DNA of 64,000 bases from Wenzhouxiangella sp. XN24 (GTDB taxonomy: Bacteria > Pseudomonadota > Gammaproteobacteria > Steroidobacterales > XN24). Position 1 is the stretch's first letter. The number at the start of each line of letters is the position of its first letter. Positions 17,133-34,801 of the stretch are shown piece after piece. The notes under the pieces were generated by a model. The model was given only the letters and a program-made list of their open reading frames with translations, searched no databases and was not told where the DNA came from. The stretch covers positions 186,001-250,000 of the forward strand of contig NZ_JAAMFG010000028.1 of NCBI RefSeq assembly GCF_011064545.1. Direction: 5' to 3'. The translations under genes and the position numbers were made by a program.

Positions 17133-19222
17133 CGAGAACAATACTCCTGGCGCTGGCGGGCGCACTGATCATCTCGGGAAATGTTATGGCTGCAGACGAC
17201 CCCTTCCTGTGGCTCGAGGACGTGGAGGGCGAAAAAGCGCTTGACTGGGCCCGGGCGCAGAACGAACGCGCGCTGGCGCGCCTCGAGGCGCATCCGGATT
17301 TCGCGGCGATTCACGCCCGCAACCTGGAGATCCTGACGTCGGACGAGCGCATCGCCATGCCCGCGCTGCGCGGCGGCCAGGTCTACAATTTCTGGCGCGA
17401 TGCCGAGCACGTGCGCGGCCTGTGGCGCCGCACCTCGCTGGAAAACTATCGCGCGGACCCGCCGGAGTGGCAGGTGCTGCTCGACCTGGACCGGCTCGCA
17501 GAGGCCGAGGACCGGAACTGGGTCTGGGCGGGATCGAGCTGCCGTTATCCGGATTACGATCGCTGCCTGGTGGGCCTTTCGGTCGGCGGCGCCGATGCGG
17601 CAGTGCGCAGGGAGTTCGACCTGGACAGGGGCGAGTTCGTGGCGGACGGCTTCTACCTGCCGGAGTCGAAGAGCAGCATCGGCTGGCGCGACCGGGATTC
17701 GGTATTCCTCGGCCCGGTCTTCGACGACACGCAGGTGACGGACTCCGGTTATCCGCGTCTCGTGCAGATCTGGGAGCGCGGCACGCCGAAAGAGGATGCG
17801 CGGACCATTTTCACCGGCGAGCGCGCCGACGTCGGCAGCTTCGGCGGACGTTACTGGGACGGTGACCGACACTACGACATCGTCATCCGGGTTCCCGACA
17901 CCTTCTCGCGCATCTACCATCTCCTGGTCGAGGGTGAAACCCGGCAGCTGAATATCCCGCGCGATGCTAACATCGCCGCGATTCAGGACGGCCAGTTGTT
18001 GCTGGAGCTGAAATCCGACTGGCAGCTGGGTGAGCGGACCTTCCCCCAGGGCGCGCTCGTCGCGGGACCGGTGGAGGGTTTCCTGGCGGAGCGCCCCGAG
18101 GTGTCCCTGATGTTCGCGCCGGACGCGCGTTCGTCCATCACGGCGGTGAGCAAGACCGAAAACGTCGTGCTGGTGTCGGTGCTGGAGAACGTGGTCGGCA
18201 AGCTGCTGCGCTTCGTTCATGACGACGCGGGCTGGCACCGCGAGGAGATCGAGGTGCCAGCGCTCGGCACGGTCAGCCTGGTCGCCACCGACGACCGCTC
18301 GGACGTGTTCTTCTACACCTATGCCGGCTTTCTCACGCCGACCTCGCTTTACCAGGCCGACGCCGCCACGGGCGCGAGCGCGCCGCTCCGCAACGAGCCG
18401 GCATGGTTCGATCCGGCCGGCATGAGTGTCCGGCAGCACGAAGCGATCTCCGCGGACGGCGAGCGCATTCCCTATTTCGTCGTCACGCCGCCCGGCTTCG
18501 AGGCCGACGGCAAGAATCCGACCATGATCTTCGCTTACGGCGGATTCGAGGTGCCGTACCTGCCCGGCTACTCGCCTGTCACGGGCTCGGCCTGGCTGGA
18601 ACGCGGCGGCGTGTACGTGCTGGCGAACATCCGCGGCGGCGGAGAGTTCGGGCCACGCTGGCACCAGGCGGCGCTGAAAGAAAACCGCCAGCGGGCCTTC
18701 GACGACCTGATCGCCGTGGCCGAGGACCTGATCGAGCGCAAGATCACCTCGCCGGAGCATCTCGGCATCCGCGGCGGCAGCAACGGCGGCCTGCTGGTGG
18801 GCGCCGTCATGGTGCAGCGCCCGGAACTCTTCAACGCGGTAGTGTCCCAGGTGCCGCTGCTAGACATGCGGCGCTACCATCGGCTGCTGGCCGGCGCGAG
18901 CTGGATGGCCGAGTACGGGGATCCCGATGATCCGGAGCAGTGGGCCTACATCAGCCGCTATTCGCCCTACCAGAACGTCTCAGCGGACGCCGACTACCCG
19001 GTGGCCTTCTTCGCCACGTCGACGCGCGACGACCGGGTGCACCCGGCGCATGCCCGGAAGATGGTCGCGAAGATGCTCGACCAGGGACACGAGGTGCTCT
19101 ACTACGAGAACATCGAAGGCGGCCATGGCGGCGCAGCCAACCTGGAGCAGAGCGCCTATCTCAACGCGCTGATCTTCGCGTATCTCTTCGAACGGCTGGC
19201 GCCGGCGGAGGCGGCTGACTAG
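17129..19222 (+). CDS. Secreted prolyl oligopeptidase (S9 serine peptidase)
   Basis: This is a 697-residue S9A-family peptidase. The start ATG at 17129 overlaps the previous stop (ATGA) and opens a signal peptide (MTRTILLALAGALIISGNVMA, cleavage before ADDPF). It therefore acts in the periplasm, unlike cytosolic POPs. A seven-bladed propeller (about 80-400) precedes the alpha/beta hydrolase domain with catalytic Ser551 (GGSNGGLL), Asp at 634/635 (TRDDRVHP) and His666 (EGGHGG). The DDPFLWLEDVEGEKALDWA opening is typical. It hydrolyses short peptides after proline. Confidence 0.95.
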   Translation: MTRTILLALAGALIISGNVMAADDPFLWLEDVEGEKALDWARAQNERALARLEAHPDFAAIHARNLEILTSDERIAMPALRGGQVYNFWRDAEHVRGLWRRTSLENYRADPPEWQVLLDLDRLAEAEDRNWVWAGSSCRYPDYDRCLVGLSVGGADAAVRREFDLDRGEFVADGFYLPESKSSIGWRDRDSVFLGPVFDDTQVTDSGYPRLVQIWERGTPKEDARTIFTGERADVGSFGGRYWDGDRHYDIVIRVPDTFSRIYHLLVEGETRQLNIPRDANIAAIQDGQLLLELKSDWQLGERTFPQGALVAGPVEGFLAERPEVSLMFAPDARSSITAVSKTENVVLVSVLENVVGKLLRFVHDDAGWHREEIEVPALGTVSLVATDDRSDVFFYTYAGFLTPTSLYQADAATGASAPLRNEPAWFDPAGMSVRQHEAISADGERIPYFVVTPPGFEADGKNPTMIFAYGGFEVPYLPGYSPVTGSAWLERGGVYVLANIRGGGEFGPRWHQAALKENRQRAFDDLIAVAEDLIERKITSPEHLGIRGGSNGGLLVGAVMVQRPELFNAVVSQVPLLDMRRYHRLLAGASWMAEYGDPDDPEQWAYISRYSPYQNVSADADYPVAFFATSTRDDRVHPAHARKMVAKMLDQGHEVLYYENIEGGHGGAANLEQSAYLNALIFAYLFERLAPAEAAD

Positions 19223-19232
19223 CCGTCCACAA

Positions 19233-19258
19233 CCCGCCCCCGGGGCGTCCGGGGTGGG
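19233..19258. terminator. GC hairpin between convergent genes
   Basis: CCCGCCCC (19233-19240) can pair with GGGGTGGG (19251-19258) through eight pairs including one G-U, in the 40 bases between the convergent peptidase and aminotransferase genes. No T-run follows on either strand, so it is at best a weak bidirectional terminator. Confidence 0.3.
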
Positions 19259-19262
19259 GGGT

Positions 19263-20525
19263 CTAGGCCCGCTCCGCCACGGCCCAGTCGTGCAACAGGT
19301 CATCGATCCGGCTGAAGACCTCGCCGATGACGGCCGGCTCGGGCAGCGTGGTGATGCGGAAATGATTGTTGTACGCGGTGTTGAAGCTCACGCCGGGCGC
19401 GACCAGCACATGCTTGTGCTCGAGCAGTTCGTAGGCGAAGCGCTCGTCATCGAAATCCGGCAATGCTTCCGTGCTCACGCGCGGAAAAGCGTACATGGCG
19501 CCGTCGGGCGTCACCAGGTCGATGAACCTGCTGCCCGCCGCACCGTCGATCACCGCCTGGCGTGACTCGTAGAGCCGTCCGCCCGGCGTGACCAGGTCGC
19601 GAATGCTCTGGTAGCCGCCGATGGCGGTCTGCACCGCCCATTGTCCCGGCACGTTGGCGCACAGTCGCAACGCGGAGAGCAACTCGACCGACTCGAGGTA
19701 GCGGTCCGCCGTGTCGCGGCTGCCCGAGAACACCACCCAGCCGACCCGGTAGCCGCAGGCGCGATAGACCTTCGACAGGCCGGAAAACGTGCCGCAGAGC
19801 GTGTCCTGGACGAGCGTGGCCATCGGGACGTGCTCGGCGTCGTCATAAGTCATGGAGTCGTAGATCTCGTCGCTGAACACCACCAGGCGGTGGCGCTCGG
19901 CAAGGCGCGCCAGCGACTCGAGCAGTTCCCGCGGGTACACGCGCCCCGTCGGATTGTTCGGATTGATCACCACGAGCGCCCGGGTTCGGGGCGTGATGAG
20001 GCGTTCGATCTCTTCCGGGTCCGGCAGGAAGCCGTTCTCGGGGCGGCAGGGATAATGGACCGCGCGTGCGCCGTTGAGCACGGTCGCCGCGGTCCAGAGC
20101 GGGTAGTCCGGGCTCGGGATAAGCACCTCGTCGCCGTCGTTGACGAGCGCCCGCAAAGTCAGGTCGATCAGCTCACTGACCCCGTTGCCGATGAACACGT
20201 CCTCGGCCGTGACGCCCGCCACGCCCCGGCTCTGCTGCTGCATCACGACTGCTTCACGCGCCGGGAAAATGCCCTTCTGGTGGCAGTAGGGCTCGCTGGC
20301 CTGCAGGTTCTCGATCATCGCCAGGCGCATGGTCTCCGGCGTGCGGAAACCGTAGAGGCCCGGGTTGCCTATGTTCAGGGCAATGATTTCGTAACCCATG
20401 CGCTCGAGTTCCAGCGCGCGCCTTGCGAGGCGGCCCCGGATCTCGTACTTGACGCCGGTCAGCGCGCGGCTCGGCGCGACGATCTCGGGGCTGGAGTCTG
20501 GTGATGCGTTCATGTTGCGGAGCAT
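19263..20525 (-). CDS. alaA: Class I aminotransferase, alanine aminotransferase AlaA type
   Basis: This is a 420-residue fold-type I PLP enzyme. The PLP lysine is Lys252 in SGLSKVYRACGYRVGW; LNIGNPGLYGF, GNGVSELIDL, SPDYPLWTAA and NPNNPTG follow the E. coli AlaA pattern closely over the full length. It probably interconverts glutamate/pyruvate and alanine/2-oxoglutarate. The ATG at 20525 is used; the ATG at 20513 is equally plausible because the first residues are unconserved. It is downstream of metH on the same strand. Confidence 0.88.
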   Translation of the reverse strand: MLRNMNASPDSSPEIVAPSRALTGVKYEIRGRLARRALELERMGYEIIALNIGNPGLYGFRTPETMRLAMIENLQASEPYCHQKGIFPAREAVVMQQQSRGVAGVTAEDVFIGNGVSELIDLTLRALVNDGDEVLIPSPDYPLWTAATVLNGARAVHYPCRPENGFLPDPEEIERLITPRTRALVVINPNNPTGRVYPRELLESLARLAERHRLVVFSDEIYDSMTYDDAEHVPMATLVQDTLCGTFSGLSKVYRACGYRVGWVVFSGSRDTADRYLESVELLSALRLCANVPGQWAVQTAIGGYQSIRDLVTPGGRLYESRQAVIDGAAGSRFIDLVTPDGAMYAFPRVSTEALPDFDDERFAYELLEHKHVLVAPGVSFNTAYNNHFRITTLPEPAVIGEVFSRIDDLLHDWAVAERA

Positions 20526-20554
20526 TAAATCATGCGCCGCGAAAAATGGGCAGA

Positions 20555-20571
20555 CCGGGGCGCTTCCCCGG
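20555..20571 (-). terminator. Possible weak terminator after metH
   Basis: On the minus strand CCGGGG and CCCCGG form a 6-bp stem over a 5-base loop just past the metH stop. A five-T run follows nine bases later (CATTTTTCG). The gap makes it imperfect, so read-through into alaA is likely. Confidence 0.3.
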
Positions 20572-20573
20572 GA

Positions 20574-26092
<5,519 letters not shown>

Positions 26093-26139
26093 GAAGAGAT
26101 CCGGCTCAATGGGGTCGGGGCAGGGAATGCAATTGCGCG

Positions 26140-26169
26140 GATATAAACATATCTTTATATCGGTGTAAA
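26140..26169 (-). promoter_or_regulatory. Promoter and palindromic operator of the arsR-metF-metH operon
   Basis: On the minus strand a -35-like TTTACA (26169-26164), a 17-base spacer and a -10-like TTATAT (26146-26141) lie about 50 bases before the regulator ATG. A perfect 8-base inverted repeat, GATATAAA (26140-26147) and TTTATATC (26154-26161) with a 6-base spacer, fills the space between -35 and -10 and covers the -10. An AT-only palindrome in a region of about two-thirds GC is very unlikely by chance. ArsR-family proteins typically bind such sites, so autorepression of the operon is the likely role. Confidence 0.75.
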
Positions 26170-26197
26170 TCGTCCCCGCCTGTGACGGCCGGAAACC

Positions 26198-27118
26198 CTA
26201 GTGGAGGCGATCGGACCCGGGCGGCGACGCCACGTCCACTGCCAGCAACTGCTCCATGTCGACGGCGTCGAGCGCATAGGCCTTGTTGCAGAACTCGCAA
26301 CGCACCTCGATCTGGCCCTCGGCCGACAGCAGGTCGGCGAGCTCCGCGCGGCCGAGGAGGCGCAGCGCCGACTCGACGCGTTCGCGCGTGCAACTGCAGC
26401 GGAAACGCACGGGGCGCGGGTCTGCGAGGCGCACTTTCTCCTCATGGAACAACCGTCGCAGCAGCTCCGTCGAGCCGACGGAGAGCAATTCCTCCGGGCT
26501 CAGCGTGTCGGCCAGCAATGCAGCGCGCCGCCAGGCTTCCGGGCCTGCGGCATCCGGGCCCTGCGGCTCCGCGGCGTGGTCGCCATCGTCAGCGCCGTCG
26601 CCGGGCATCTGTTGCAGCAGCATGCCTGCCGCCACATCCCCGTCGGCGGCCAGCCACAGCCGCGTCGGGAGCTGCTCGGACTGCGCGAAATAGGCCTCGA
26701 TGCAGGCCGCCAGGGTGCCGGTGTCGGCCAGGACGATCCCCTGGTAACGCTCGCGCCGCTTGCGCCGCTCGATGGTGATCGCCAGGCGACCGCCGCCCGT
26801 CAGTTCGGCCAGCGTGCCGCGGGGATCGTCGCCGCGCCATTTCGCCAGGCCGCGGACGGTGAGGTCGCTGGCACACTGGGCCACCAGCAGGTTGAGCGCT
26901 CCCTCGCCCTGGATCTGGAGTGTCAACAGGCCATCGAACTTCAGGGTGGACGCGAGCAGCGCCGATGCCGCCATCGCTTCTCCGAGCACGGCACGCACCG
27001 CCGGCGGATAGTCCTGCCGCGTCAGCAGCGCGCGCCAGCTCTCCTCGAGACGCACGATTTCGCCGCGTACGGGGGCATCCTCGAACATGAAGCGCCGCAG
27101 CGCATCGCCATCGTCCAT
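26198..27118 (-). CDS. hslO: Redox-regulated chaperone Hsp33
   Basis: This is a 306-residue holdase chaperone activated by oxidation. The C-terminal redox switch has the four zinc-binding cysteines as CSC (FRCSCTRER) and CEFC (CEFCNKAY). The N-terminal RRFMFEDAPVRGEIVRLEESW is the standard opening. The centre carries an Asp/Gly-rich insertion (about 190-205) somewhat longer than in E. coli. The ATG at 27118 overlaps the gatB stop by one base (TGATG). Placement after gatB is not a classic pairing, but the coupling is tight. Confidence 0.95.
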   Translation of the reverse strand: MDDGDALRRFMFEDAPVRGEIVRLEESWRALLTRQDYPPAVRAVLGEAMAASALLASTLKFDGLLTLQIQGEGALNLLVAQCASDLTVRGLAKWRGDDPRGTLAELTGGGRLAITIERRKRRERYQGIVLADTGTLAACIEAYFAQSEQLPTRLWLAADGDVAAGMLLQQMPGDGADDGDHAAEPQGPDAAGPEAWRRAALLADTLSPEELLSVGSTELLRRLFHEEKVRLADPRPVRFRCSCTRERVESALRLLGRAELADLLSAEGQIEVRCEFCNKAYALDAVDMEQLLAVDVASPPGSDRLH

Positions 27119-28551
27119 CAGCCCGCCAGCAACCGTTTCAACAGCTCGTTGACCAGCGCAGGATTGGCCTTGCCGCCGGTGGCCTTCATCACCTGGCCGA
27201 CGAAGAATCCGAACAACTTGTCCTTGCCCGAACGGTACTGCTCGAGTTGCTGCGGGTTCGCCGCGATCACTTCCATGACCACGGCCTCGACCGAAGCGGA
27301 GTCCGTGATCTGGCGCAGGCCGCGCGCCTCGATCACGGCATCGGCGTCGCCCTCGCCCGCCCACATGGCCTCGAAGACTTCCTTGGCGATCTTGCCGGAG
27401 ATGGTTTCATCCTCGATACGCCGCAGCAGTCCGAGCAACGCCTCCGGATCGAGCGGGCTCGCGGTGATCTCGAGTCCCGCCTTGTTGAGCGCGCCGGCCA
27501 GTTCGCCCATCACCCAGTTCGCGGCCAGCTTCTTGTCCGCGAGGCCCGCCGCCACCGTCTCGAAATAGTCCGCCGCCGTCCGACTGACGCTCAGCACGCC
27601 CGCGTCATACGCCGATAAGCCATACTCGGCGATGAAGCGTTCGCGCTTGCGCCACGGCAGCTCGGGCAGCCCTGCACGCACTTCCTCCACGAGTTCGGGA
27701 CCGATCTCCAGCGGCAACAGGTCCGGATCCGGGAAGTAGCGGTAATCGTTCGCCTCTTCCTTGCTGCGCATCGGGCGTGTCTCGTCGCGCTCCGGGTCGT
27801 AGAGGCGGGTCTCCTGGACCACCCGCCCGCCGGATTCCAGGATGTCGACCTGGCGCTCGACTTCGAACAGGATCGCGCGCTCCACGAAGCGGAAGGAGTT
27901 CAGGTTCTTGATTTCCGCCCGCGTGCCGAACTCGTGGCGCCCGACGGGACGCACGGAGATGTTCGCATCACAGCGGAACGAGCCTTCCTGCATGTTGCCG
28001 TCGCAGATGCCGAGATAGCGCACCAGCTGGTGGATCGCCTTCATGTAGGCCACGGCTTCCCTGGCGGAGCGCATGTCCGGTTCCGAGACGATCTCCAGCA
28101 ACGGCGTGCCGGCGCGGTTCAGGTCGATCCCCGACTGGCCCTGGAAGTCCTCGTGCAGCGACTTGCCGGCGTCCTCCTCGAGGTGCGCGCGGGTGATGCC
28201 GATCGTCTTGCGCGCACCGTCTTCCAGTTCCAGCTCGATCCGCCCGCCATGCACCACCGGCAGCTCGTACTGGCTGATCTGGTAACCCTTCGGCAGGTCG
28301 GGGTAAAAATAATTCTTGCGCGCGAACACGGACCTGGGGGCGATGGTGCAGTCGGTGGCGAGACCGAAGGCGACGGCCATGCGCACGACGCCCTCGTTGA
28401 GCACCGGCAGCACCCCCGGGTAACCGAGGTCCACGAGGCAGGCCTGCGAGTTCGGCTCAGCGCCGTAAGCGGTCGTGGCGCCGGAGAAAATCTTGCTCCG
28501 GGTGGCCAGTTGGGCGTGAATTTCCAGCCCGATGACGGTTTCCCATTCCAT
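27118..28551 (-). CDS. gatB: Asp-tRNA(Asn)/Glu-tRNA(Gln) amidotransferase subunit B
   Basis: This is a 477-residue subunit that binds misacylated tRNA and phosphorylates the acyl group. GLEIHAQL opens the catalytic domain, and [19 protein letters not shown] and [11 protein letters not shown] are the family motifs. The C-terminal GatB/YqeY helical tail (about 325-477) is complete. It is third in gatC-gatA-gatB. The presence of GatCAB suggests tRNA-dependent Asn or Gln formation; which one depends on asnS/glnS, not visible here. Confidence 0.97.
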   Translation of the reverse strand: MEWETVIGLEIHAQLATRSKIFSGATTAYGAEPNSQACLVDLGYPGVLPVLNEGVVRMAVAFGLATDCTIAPRSVFARKNYFYPDLPKGYQISQYELPVVHGGRIELELEDGARKTIGITRAHLEEDAGKSLHEDFQGQSGIDLNRAGTPLLEIVSEPDMRSAREAVAYMKAIHQLVRYLGICDGNMQEGSFRCDANISVRPVGRHEFGTRAEIKNLNSFRFVERAILFEVERQVDILESGGRVVQETRLYDPERDETRPMRSKEEANDYRYFPDPDLLPLEIGPELVEEVRAGLPELPWRKRERFIAEYGLSAYDAGVLSVSRTAADYFETVAAGLADKKLAANWVMGELAGALNKAGLEITASPLDPEALLGLLRRIEDETISGKIAKEVFEAMWAGEGDADAVIEARGLRQITDSASVEAVVMEVIAANPQQLEQYRSGKDKLFGFFVGQVMKATGGKANPALVNELLKRLLAG

Positions 28552-28560
28552 GCGAGATCC

Positions 28561-30015
<1,455 letters not shown>

Positions 30016-30032
30016 GGGTCTGTGCTCCGTGC

Positions 30033-30320
30033 TTACTCGAGGACTCGCGGCACCAGGTAGAGACCTGATTCCACCGCCCCGGCGTTCTGCTGGTAAAGTT
30101 CGCGCTGGTCCGGCTCGCTGACGACGTCCGGGCGCAGCGGCTGGGTCATGTTCAGGGGGTGCGCCATCGGGGTCACGCCCTCGGTCGCGGCCTCGTCCAG
30201 GTGCTGGACGAAATCGATGATCCGCGACAGGTTGTCCACGTAAACGGGGATCTCGTCGGCGGAGATCTCCAGTCTCGCGAGGTGTGCGATTGACTCGACC
30301 TCGTGCCGGCTAAGCTTCAT
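30033..30320 (-). CDS. gatC: Asp-tRNA(Asn)/Glu-tRNA(Gln) amidotransferase subunit C
   Basis: This is a 95-residue subunit that stabilises GatA-GatB. The family pattern is evident: [13 protein letters not shown] at the start, [22 protein letters not shown] in the middle, and [10 protein letters not shown] with [12 protein letters not shown] at the end. It is first in the operon, with GGAG upstream of its ATG, and diverges from mreB across 170 bases. Confidence 0.95.
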   Translation of the reverse strand: MKLSRHEVESIAHLARLEISADEIPVYVDNLSRIIDFVQHLDEAATEGVTPMAHPLNMTQPLRPDVVSEPDQRELYQQNAGAVESGLYLVPRVLE

Positions 30321-30487
30321 GCAGGTCTCCGGGAGCTTGGCTAAAAGGCGCTTTCGACAAGCGTTAGATGATAACCTCGCGCTTGCCCGAAGTCGCCCCC
30401 GTTGCTAGATTTACGAGCTTGTCCGCCGTTTTCATCCGGTGCCCGCCGCGCCGCCCAGCAGCCTCTCTCCTGATTATCTCCCGGTAA

Positions 30488-31534
<1,047 letters not shown>

Positions 31535-31595
31535 GGGGCTGGCCTCCGTGTCGGCCCGGGGTACACAATAGGCGGCGGTTAAACATAACGCTGCC

Positions 31596-32459
31596 GTGAA
31601 CCCGATCAACCAGGCCGAAAACAAACCGTTGTTCGACCGCGGCCCTTCGCTGGGCACGCGCATGGTGCTGCTCGCGTTCCTGTCGGTGTGCCTGATCTAC
31701 CTCGATTACCAGCAGGGACACCTGCAGACGGTGCGACGCGCGCTCTCCGTCGCGGTCTATCCCATTCGGGTGCTGGTCGATATGCCGTCTGCCACGTTCG
31801 GCTGGGCGAGGGAACGGCTCGCAGAGCGCGACAGGCTGGTGACCGAGAACCGGGAACTGCGGCTCGAAAGCCTCCGTCAGCAGGCCCGCCTGCAGCAACT
31901 CATCGCGCTCGAAGTGGAGAACGCGCGGCTCAGGTCGCTGATGGAATCGCCGGCCCGGCTGGCCAACCGGGTGCAGGTCGCCGAGATCCTCGCCGTGGAC
32001 CTGGATCCCTACCGGCACCGGATCGCGCTGAATCGCGGCGAACAGGCCGGCGTGTACGAAGGTCAGGCGCTGCTCGACGCAGACGGCATCGTCGGGCAGG
32101 TCATTCGCGTCAACCCGCTTGGCGCCGAGGCGATTCTCATCAGCGATCCCAGCCACGCCACTCCCGTCGAACTCAGCCGGAACGGCCTGCGCACCGTCGC
32201 GCTCGGTGTGGGCGACGTGACGCGCATGGACCTGCCGTTCCTGCCCAACAGCGCCGACATCCAGGTCGGCGACCTGTTGACCTCCTCGGGACTCGGCGAC
32301 GCTTTCCCCGCGGGTTACCCGGTGGCACGCGTGACGCGCGTCGAGCGCCGCCCGGGAGAGCCGTTCGCGCACGTCGAGGCCGAGCCGACCGCAGCCCTGA
32401 ACAGGACTCGCCAGGTCCTGCTCGTCTGGAAAGGCGGCGAACAGGTGGCCTTGCCGTGA
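31596..32459 (+). CDS. mreC: Rod-shape-determining protein MreC
   Basis: This is a 287-residue bitopic protein: a short cytoplasmic N-terminus, one membrane helix (about 18-40), a periplasmic coiled coil (about 65-110, RLAERDRLVTENRELRLESLRQQ) and paired beta-barrel domains. It links the PBP2-RodA elongasome to MreB. The start is GTG at 31596, 61 bases after mreB. Its stop overlaps the mreD GTG by 4 bases (GTGA). Confidence 0.95.
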   Translation: MNPINQAENKPLFDRGPSLGTRMVLLAFLSVCLIYLDYQQGHLQTVRRALSVAVYPIRVLVDMPSATFGWARERLAERDRLVTENRELRLESLRQQARLQQLIALEVENARLRSLMESPARLANRVQVAEILAVDLDPYRHRIALNRGEQAGVYEGQALLDADGIVGQVIRVNPLGAEAILISDPSHATPVELSRNGLRTVALGVGDVTRMDLPFLPNSADIQVGDLLTSSGLGDAFPAGYPVARVTRVERRPGEPFAHVEAEPTAALNRTRQVLLVWKGGEQVALP

Positions 32460-32947
32460 GCGCTGCCGCAAGGCCGAGCGGCTGGCCCGTGATCCTGTCG
32501 CTGCTGGTGGCGTTGTCGCTCGAGGTCACCCCCTTGCCTGCGGACCTCGCGGCCTGGCGGCCGCCGTGGCTCGCATTGACCGCCATCTACTGGGCGCTGG
32601 CCTATCCGCGCCGCTACGGGCTTGCACTGGCCTGGTTCGCCGGGGTGGTGCTCGACGTGCTGAAAGGCGGCGTCCTCGGCCAGCATGCACTCGCCATGAC
32701 CCTGGCCACCTGGCTGACGCTGCGCTTTCACCTGCGCCTGCGCGTGTTTCCGATCTGGCAACAGACCGTCGCGATCGGCGCGGTGGTCGCCTGCCACCAG
32801 TTCATCGTGTTCTGGGTGGACGGCGTCGCCGGCGCCGCCGAGCTCAACTGGCAGCGGGCGGCGCCGACGCTTGCGGCCGTGATCGCCTGGCCCGTGGTCG
32901 TTGCGCTGCTCGACGGGCTGCGACTGCGACTGCGGATGCTGGCGTGA
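32456..32947 (+). CDS. mreD: Rod-shape-determining protein MreD
   Basis: This is a 163-residue, five- to six-helix inner-membrane protein. The helices are seen at about 9-27, 34-50, 56-75, 80-98, 104-124 and 138-155. It is identified by membrane profile, size and position between mreC and mrdA, plus YWALAYPRRYGLALAWFAGVVLDVLKGGVLGQ, which fits the family. The GTG start at 32456 overlaps the mreC stop, and its own stop overlaps the mrdA GTG. Confidence 0.93.
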   Translation: MSAAARPSGWPVILSLLVALSLEVTPLPADLAAWRPPWLALTAIYWALAYPRRYGLALAWFAGVVLDVLKGGVLGQHALAMTLATWLTLRFHLRLRVFPIWQQTVAIGAVVACHQFIVFWVDGVAGAAELNWQRAAPTLAAVIAWPVVVALLDGLRLRLRMLA

Positions 32948-34800
32948 GCATCAACCGGCTCAAGGACCACTGGCACGAACAACACATGTTCTTCGGCCGG
33001 CTGGTCGCTGCCGCACTGATCACCGTGCTGCTGAGCGGCCTGCTCATGTATCGCCTGGTCGACCTCCAGGTCGTGAATTTCGAGCATTTCAGCCGCCTCT
33101 CGCACGGCAACCGCGTCAGGATCGAACCCGTGCCTCCGGTGCGGGGCCTGTTGCTGGACCGCGAAGGCCGCCTGCTCGCCGAGAACCGGCCGGTCTACCA
33201 GCTGGAACTGGTGCCGGAGCAGGTATCCGACATCGACGGCACCCTCGACGAACTCGTATCCCTCGGCCTGCTCGACGCCGAGGACCTGCCGCGCATTCGC
33301 AACCAGCTGCGCAGCCAGCGGCGTTTCGAGCCGACCGTGCTGCGGCAGCGGCTCGACGAGCAGGAGGCCGCTCTCTTCGCGGTGAAGCGGCCGCAATTCC
33401 CCGGGGTGGACATTCGCGCACGCCTTGCACGGCAATACCCGCTCGGCGAGATCGGTGCGCACGCCATCGGTTACGTCGGCGCCGTGAGCGAAGCCGACCT
33501 GCAACGCCTGGACACGGCCAACTACGCAGGCACGGCACAGACCGGGCGGACCGGCGCAGAACGGGCCTGGGAGCACCTGCTCCACGGCACCACGGGCTAT
33601 CGACAGGTGCTCGTCAACGCCCAGGGCCGCACGTTGCAGGAACTGGAACGCAATGACGCAGTGCCCGGACACAACGTCTACCTGACCATCGACATGGAGC
33701 TGCAGGCCGTGGCGCGGGAAGCGCTCGCGGGGCGCCGCGGTTCGATCGTGGCGCTCGATCCGCGCAATGGCGAGGTACTCGCACTGGTCAGCACCCCCGC
33801 CTTCGACCCGAACCTGTTCAGCACCGGCATCTCGGGCGCGCAATACAACGCCTTGCAGAACAGCCCGGACCAGCCCCTCTTCAACCGCGCCTTGAGGGGG
33901 CAATACCCGCCCGGCTCGACCATCAAGCCGCTGCTCGCCCTGGCCGGCCTGCACTACGGCGTGATGGATGCGGCGGACTCGATCTTCTGCCCCGGCTGGT
34001 TCAGCCTCCCGAATCATTCCCATCGTTATCGCGACTGGAAACGGACCGGCCACGGCACGGTCGACCTGGAGGAATCGGTCGCGCAATCCTGCGACGTCTA
34101 CTACTACCAGCTGGCAATGACACTGGGCATCGAGCGGATGCACGAGTTCCTCGAATGGTTCGGGCTCGGCGAACGGACCGGGATCGATATTCCCGGCGAG
34201 CAGCCGGGGCTGCTGCCCTCGCGCGAATGGAAGCGCACGGCATTCCGCGAGCGCCAGGACCAGGTCTGGTTCCCCGGCGAAACCGTGATCACGGGCATCG
34301 GCCAGGGCTACATGCTCGCCACCCCGCTCCAACTGGCGCAGAGCGCGGCCATTCTCGGTAATCGCGGGCGCGGGTTCCGGCCCACGCTGCTCGCTGCAGT
34401 AGAGAACCCGGCGAGCGGGGAACGCGTCGCAGTGACGCCTGAGCCGCTGCCGCCGCTGCGCCTGCAGCCGGACCACGTCGAGGAAGCCGTGGACTCGATG
34501 ATCGCGGTCGTCCACGGTCCGCGCGGCACGGCACGCGCTACCTGGATCGACTCGAGCTGGACAGTGGCGGGGAAGACCGGCACGGCCCAAGTGGTCGGCA
34601 TCGCGCAAGGCGAGGAGTACGACGAGGAAGCGACGGCCGAACGCGAACGTCCGCACGCGTTGTTCGTCGCGTTCGCGCCCGCCGAGAATCCGCGGATCGC
34701 CATCGGCGTGCTCGTGGAGAACGGTTCCAGCGGCAGCACCACAGCAGCGCCGATCGCCCGGGTGGTCATGGACCACTGGCTGCAACGGGAGGCCGACTGA
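32944..34800 (+). CDS. mrdA: Penicillin-binding protein 2, elongation transpeptidase
   Basis: This 618-residue class B PBP crosslinks peptidoglycan for cell elongation. One N-terminal membrane helix (about 19-41) is followed by the pedestal/dimerisation domain (PVRGLLLDREGRLLAEN) and the transpeptidase domain. Catalytic Ser325 lies in PPGSTIKPL (SxxK), the second motif is SCD in SVAQSCDVYYY, and KTG is in VAGKTGTAQV. The GTG start at 32944 overlaps the mreD stop. rodA, its glycosyltransferase partner, follows after 1 base. Confidence 0.97.
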   Translation: MSINRLKDHWHEQHMFFGRLVAAALITVLLSGLLMYRLVDLQVVNFEHFSRLSHGNRVRIEPVPPVRGLLLDREGRLLAENRPVYQLELVPEQVSDIDGTLDELVSLGLLDAEDLPRIRNQLRSQRRFEPTVLRQRLDEQEAALFAVKRPQFPGVDIRARLARQYPLGEIGAHAIGYVGAVSEADLQRLDTANYAGTAQTGRTGAERAWEHLLHGTTGYRQVLVNAQGRTLQELERNDAVPGHNVYLTIDMELQAVAREALAGRRGSIVALDPRNGEVLALVSTPAFDPNLFSTGISGAQYNALQNSPDQPLFNRALRGQYPPGSTIKPLLALAGLHYGVMDAADSIFCPGWFSLPNHSHRYRDWKRTGHGTVDLEESVAQSCDVYYYQLAMTLGIERMHEFLEWFGLGERTGIDIPGEQPGLLPSREWKRTAFRERQDQVWFPGETVITGIGQGYMLATPLQLAQSAAILGNRGRGFRPTLLAAVENPASGERVAVTPEPLPPLRLQPDHVEEAVDSMIAVVHGPRGTARATWIDSSWTVAGKTGTAQVVGIAQGEEYDEEATAERERPHALFVAFAPAENPRIAIGVLVENGSSGSTTAAPIARVVMDHWLQREAD

Positions 34801-34801
34801 C

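Noticed and set aside
32943-34800. PBP2 second motif SCD (instead of SxN) considered as a sign of an inactive enzyme.
   Set aside because: SxD variants are normal for elongation PBP2 proteins; SxxK and KTG are intact.
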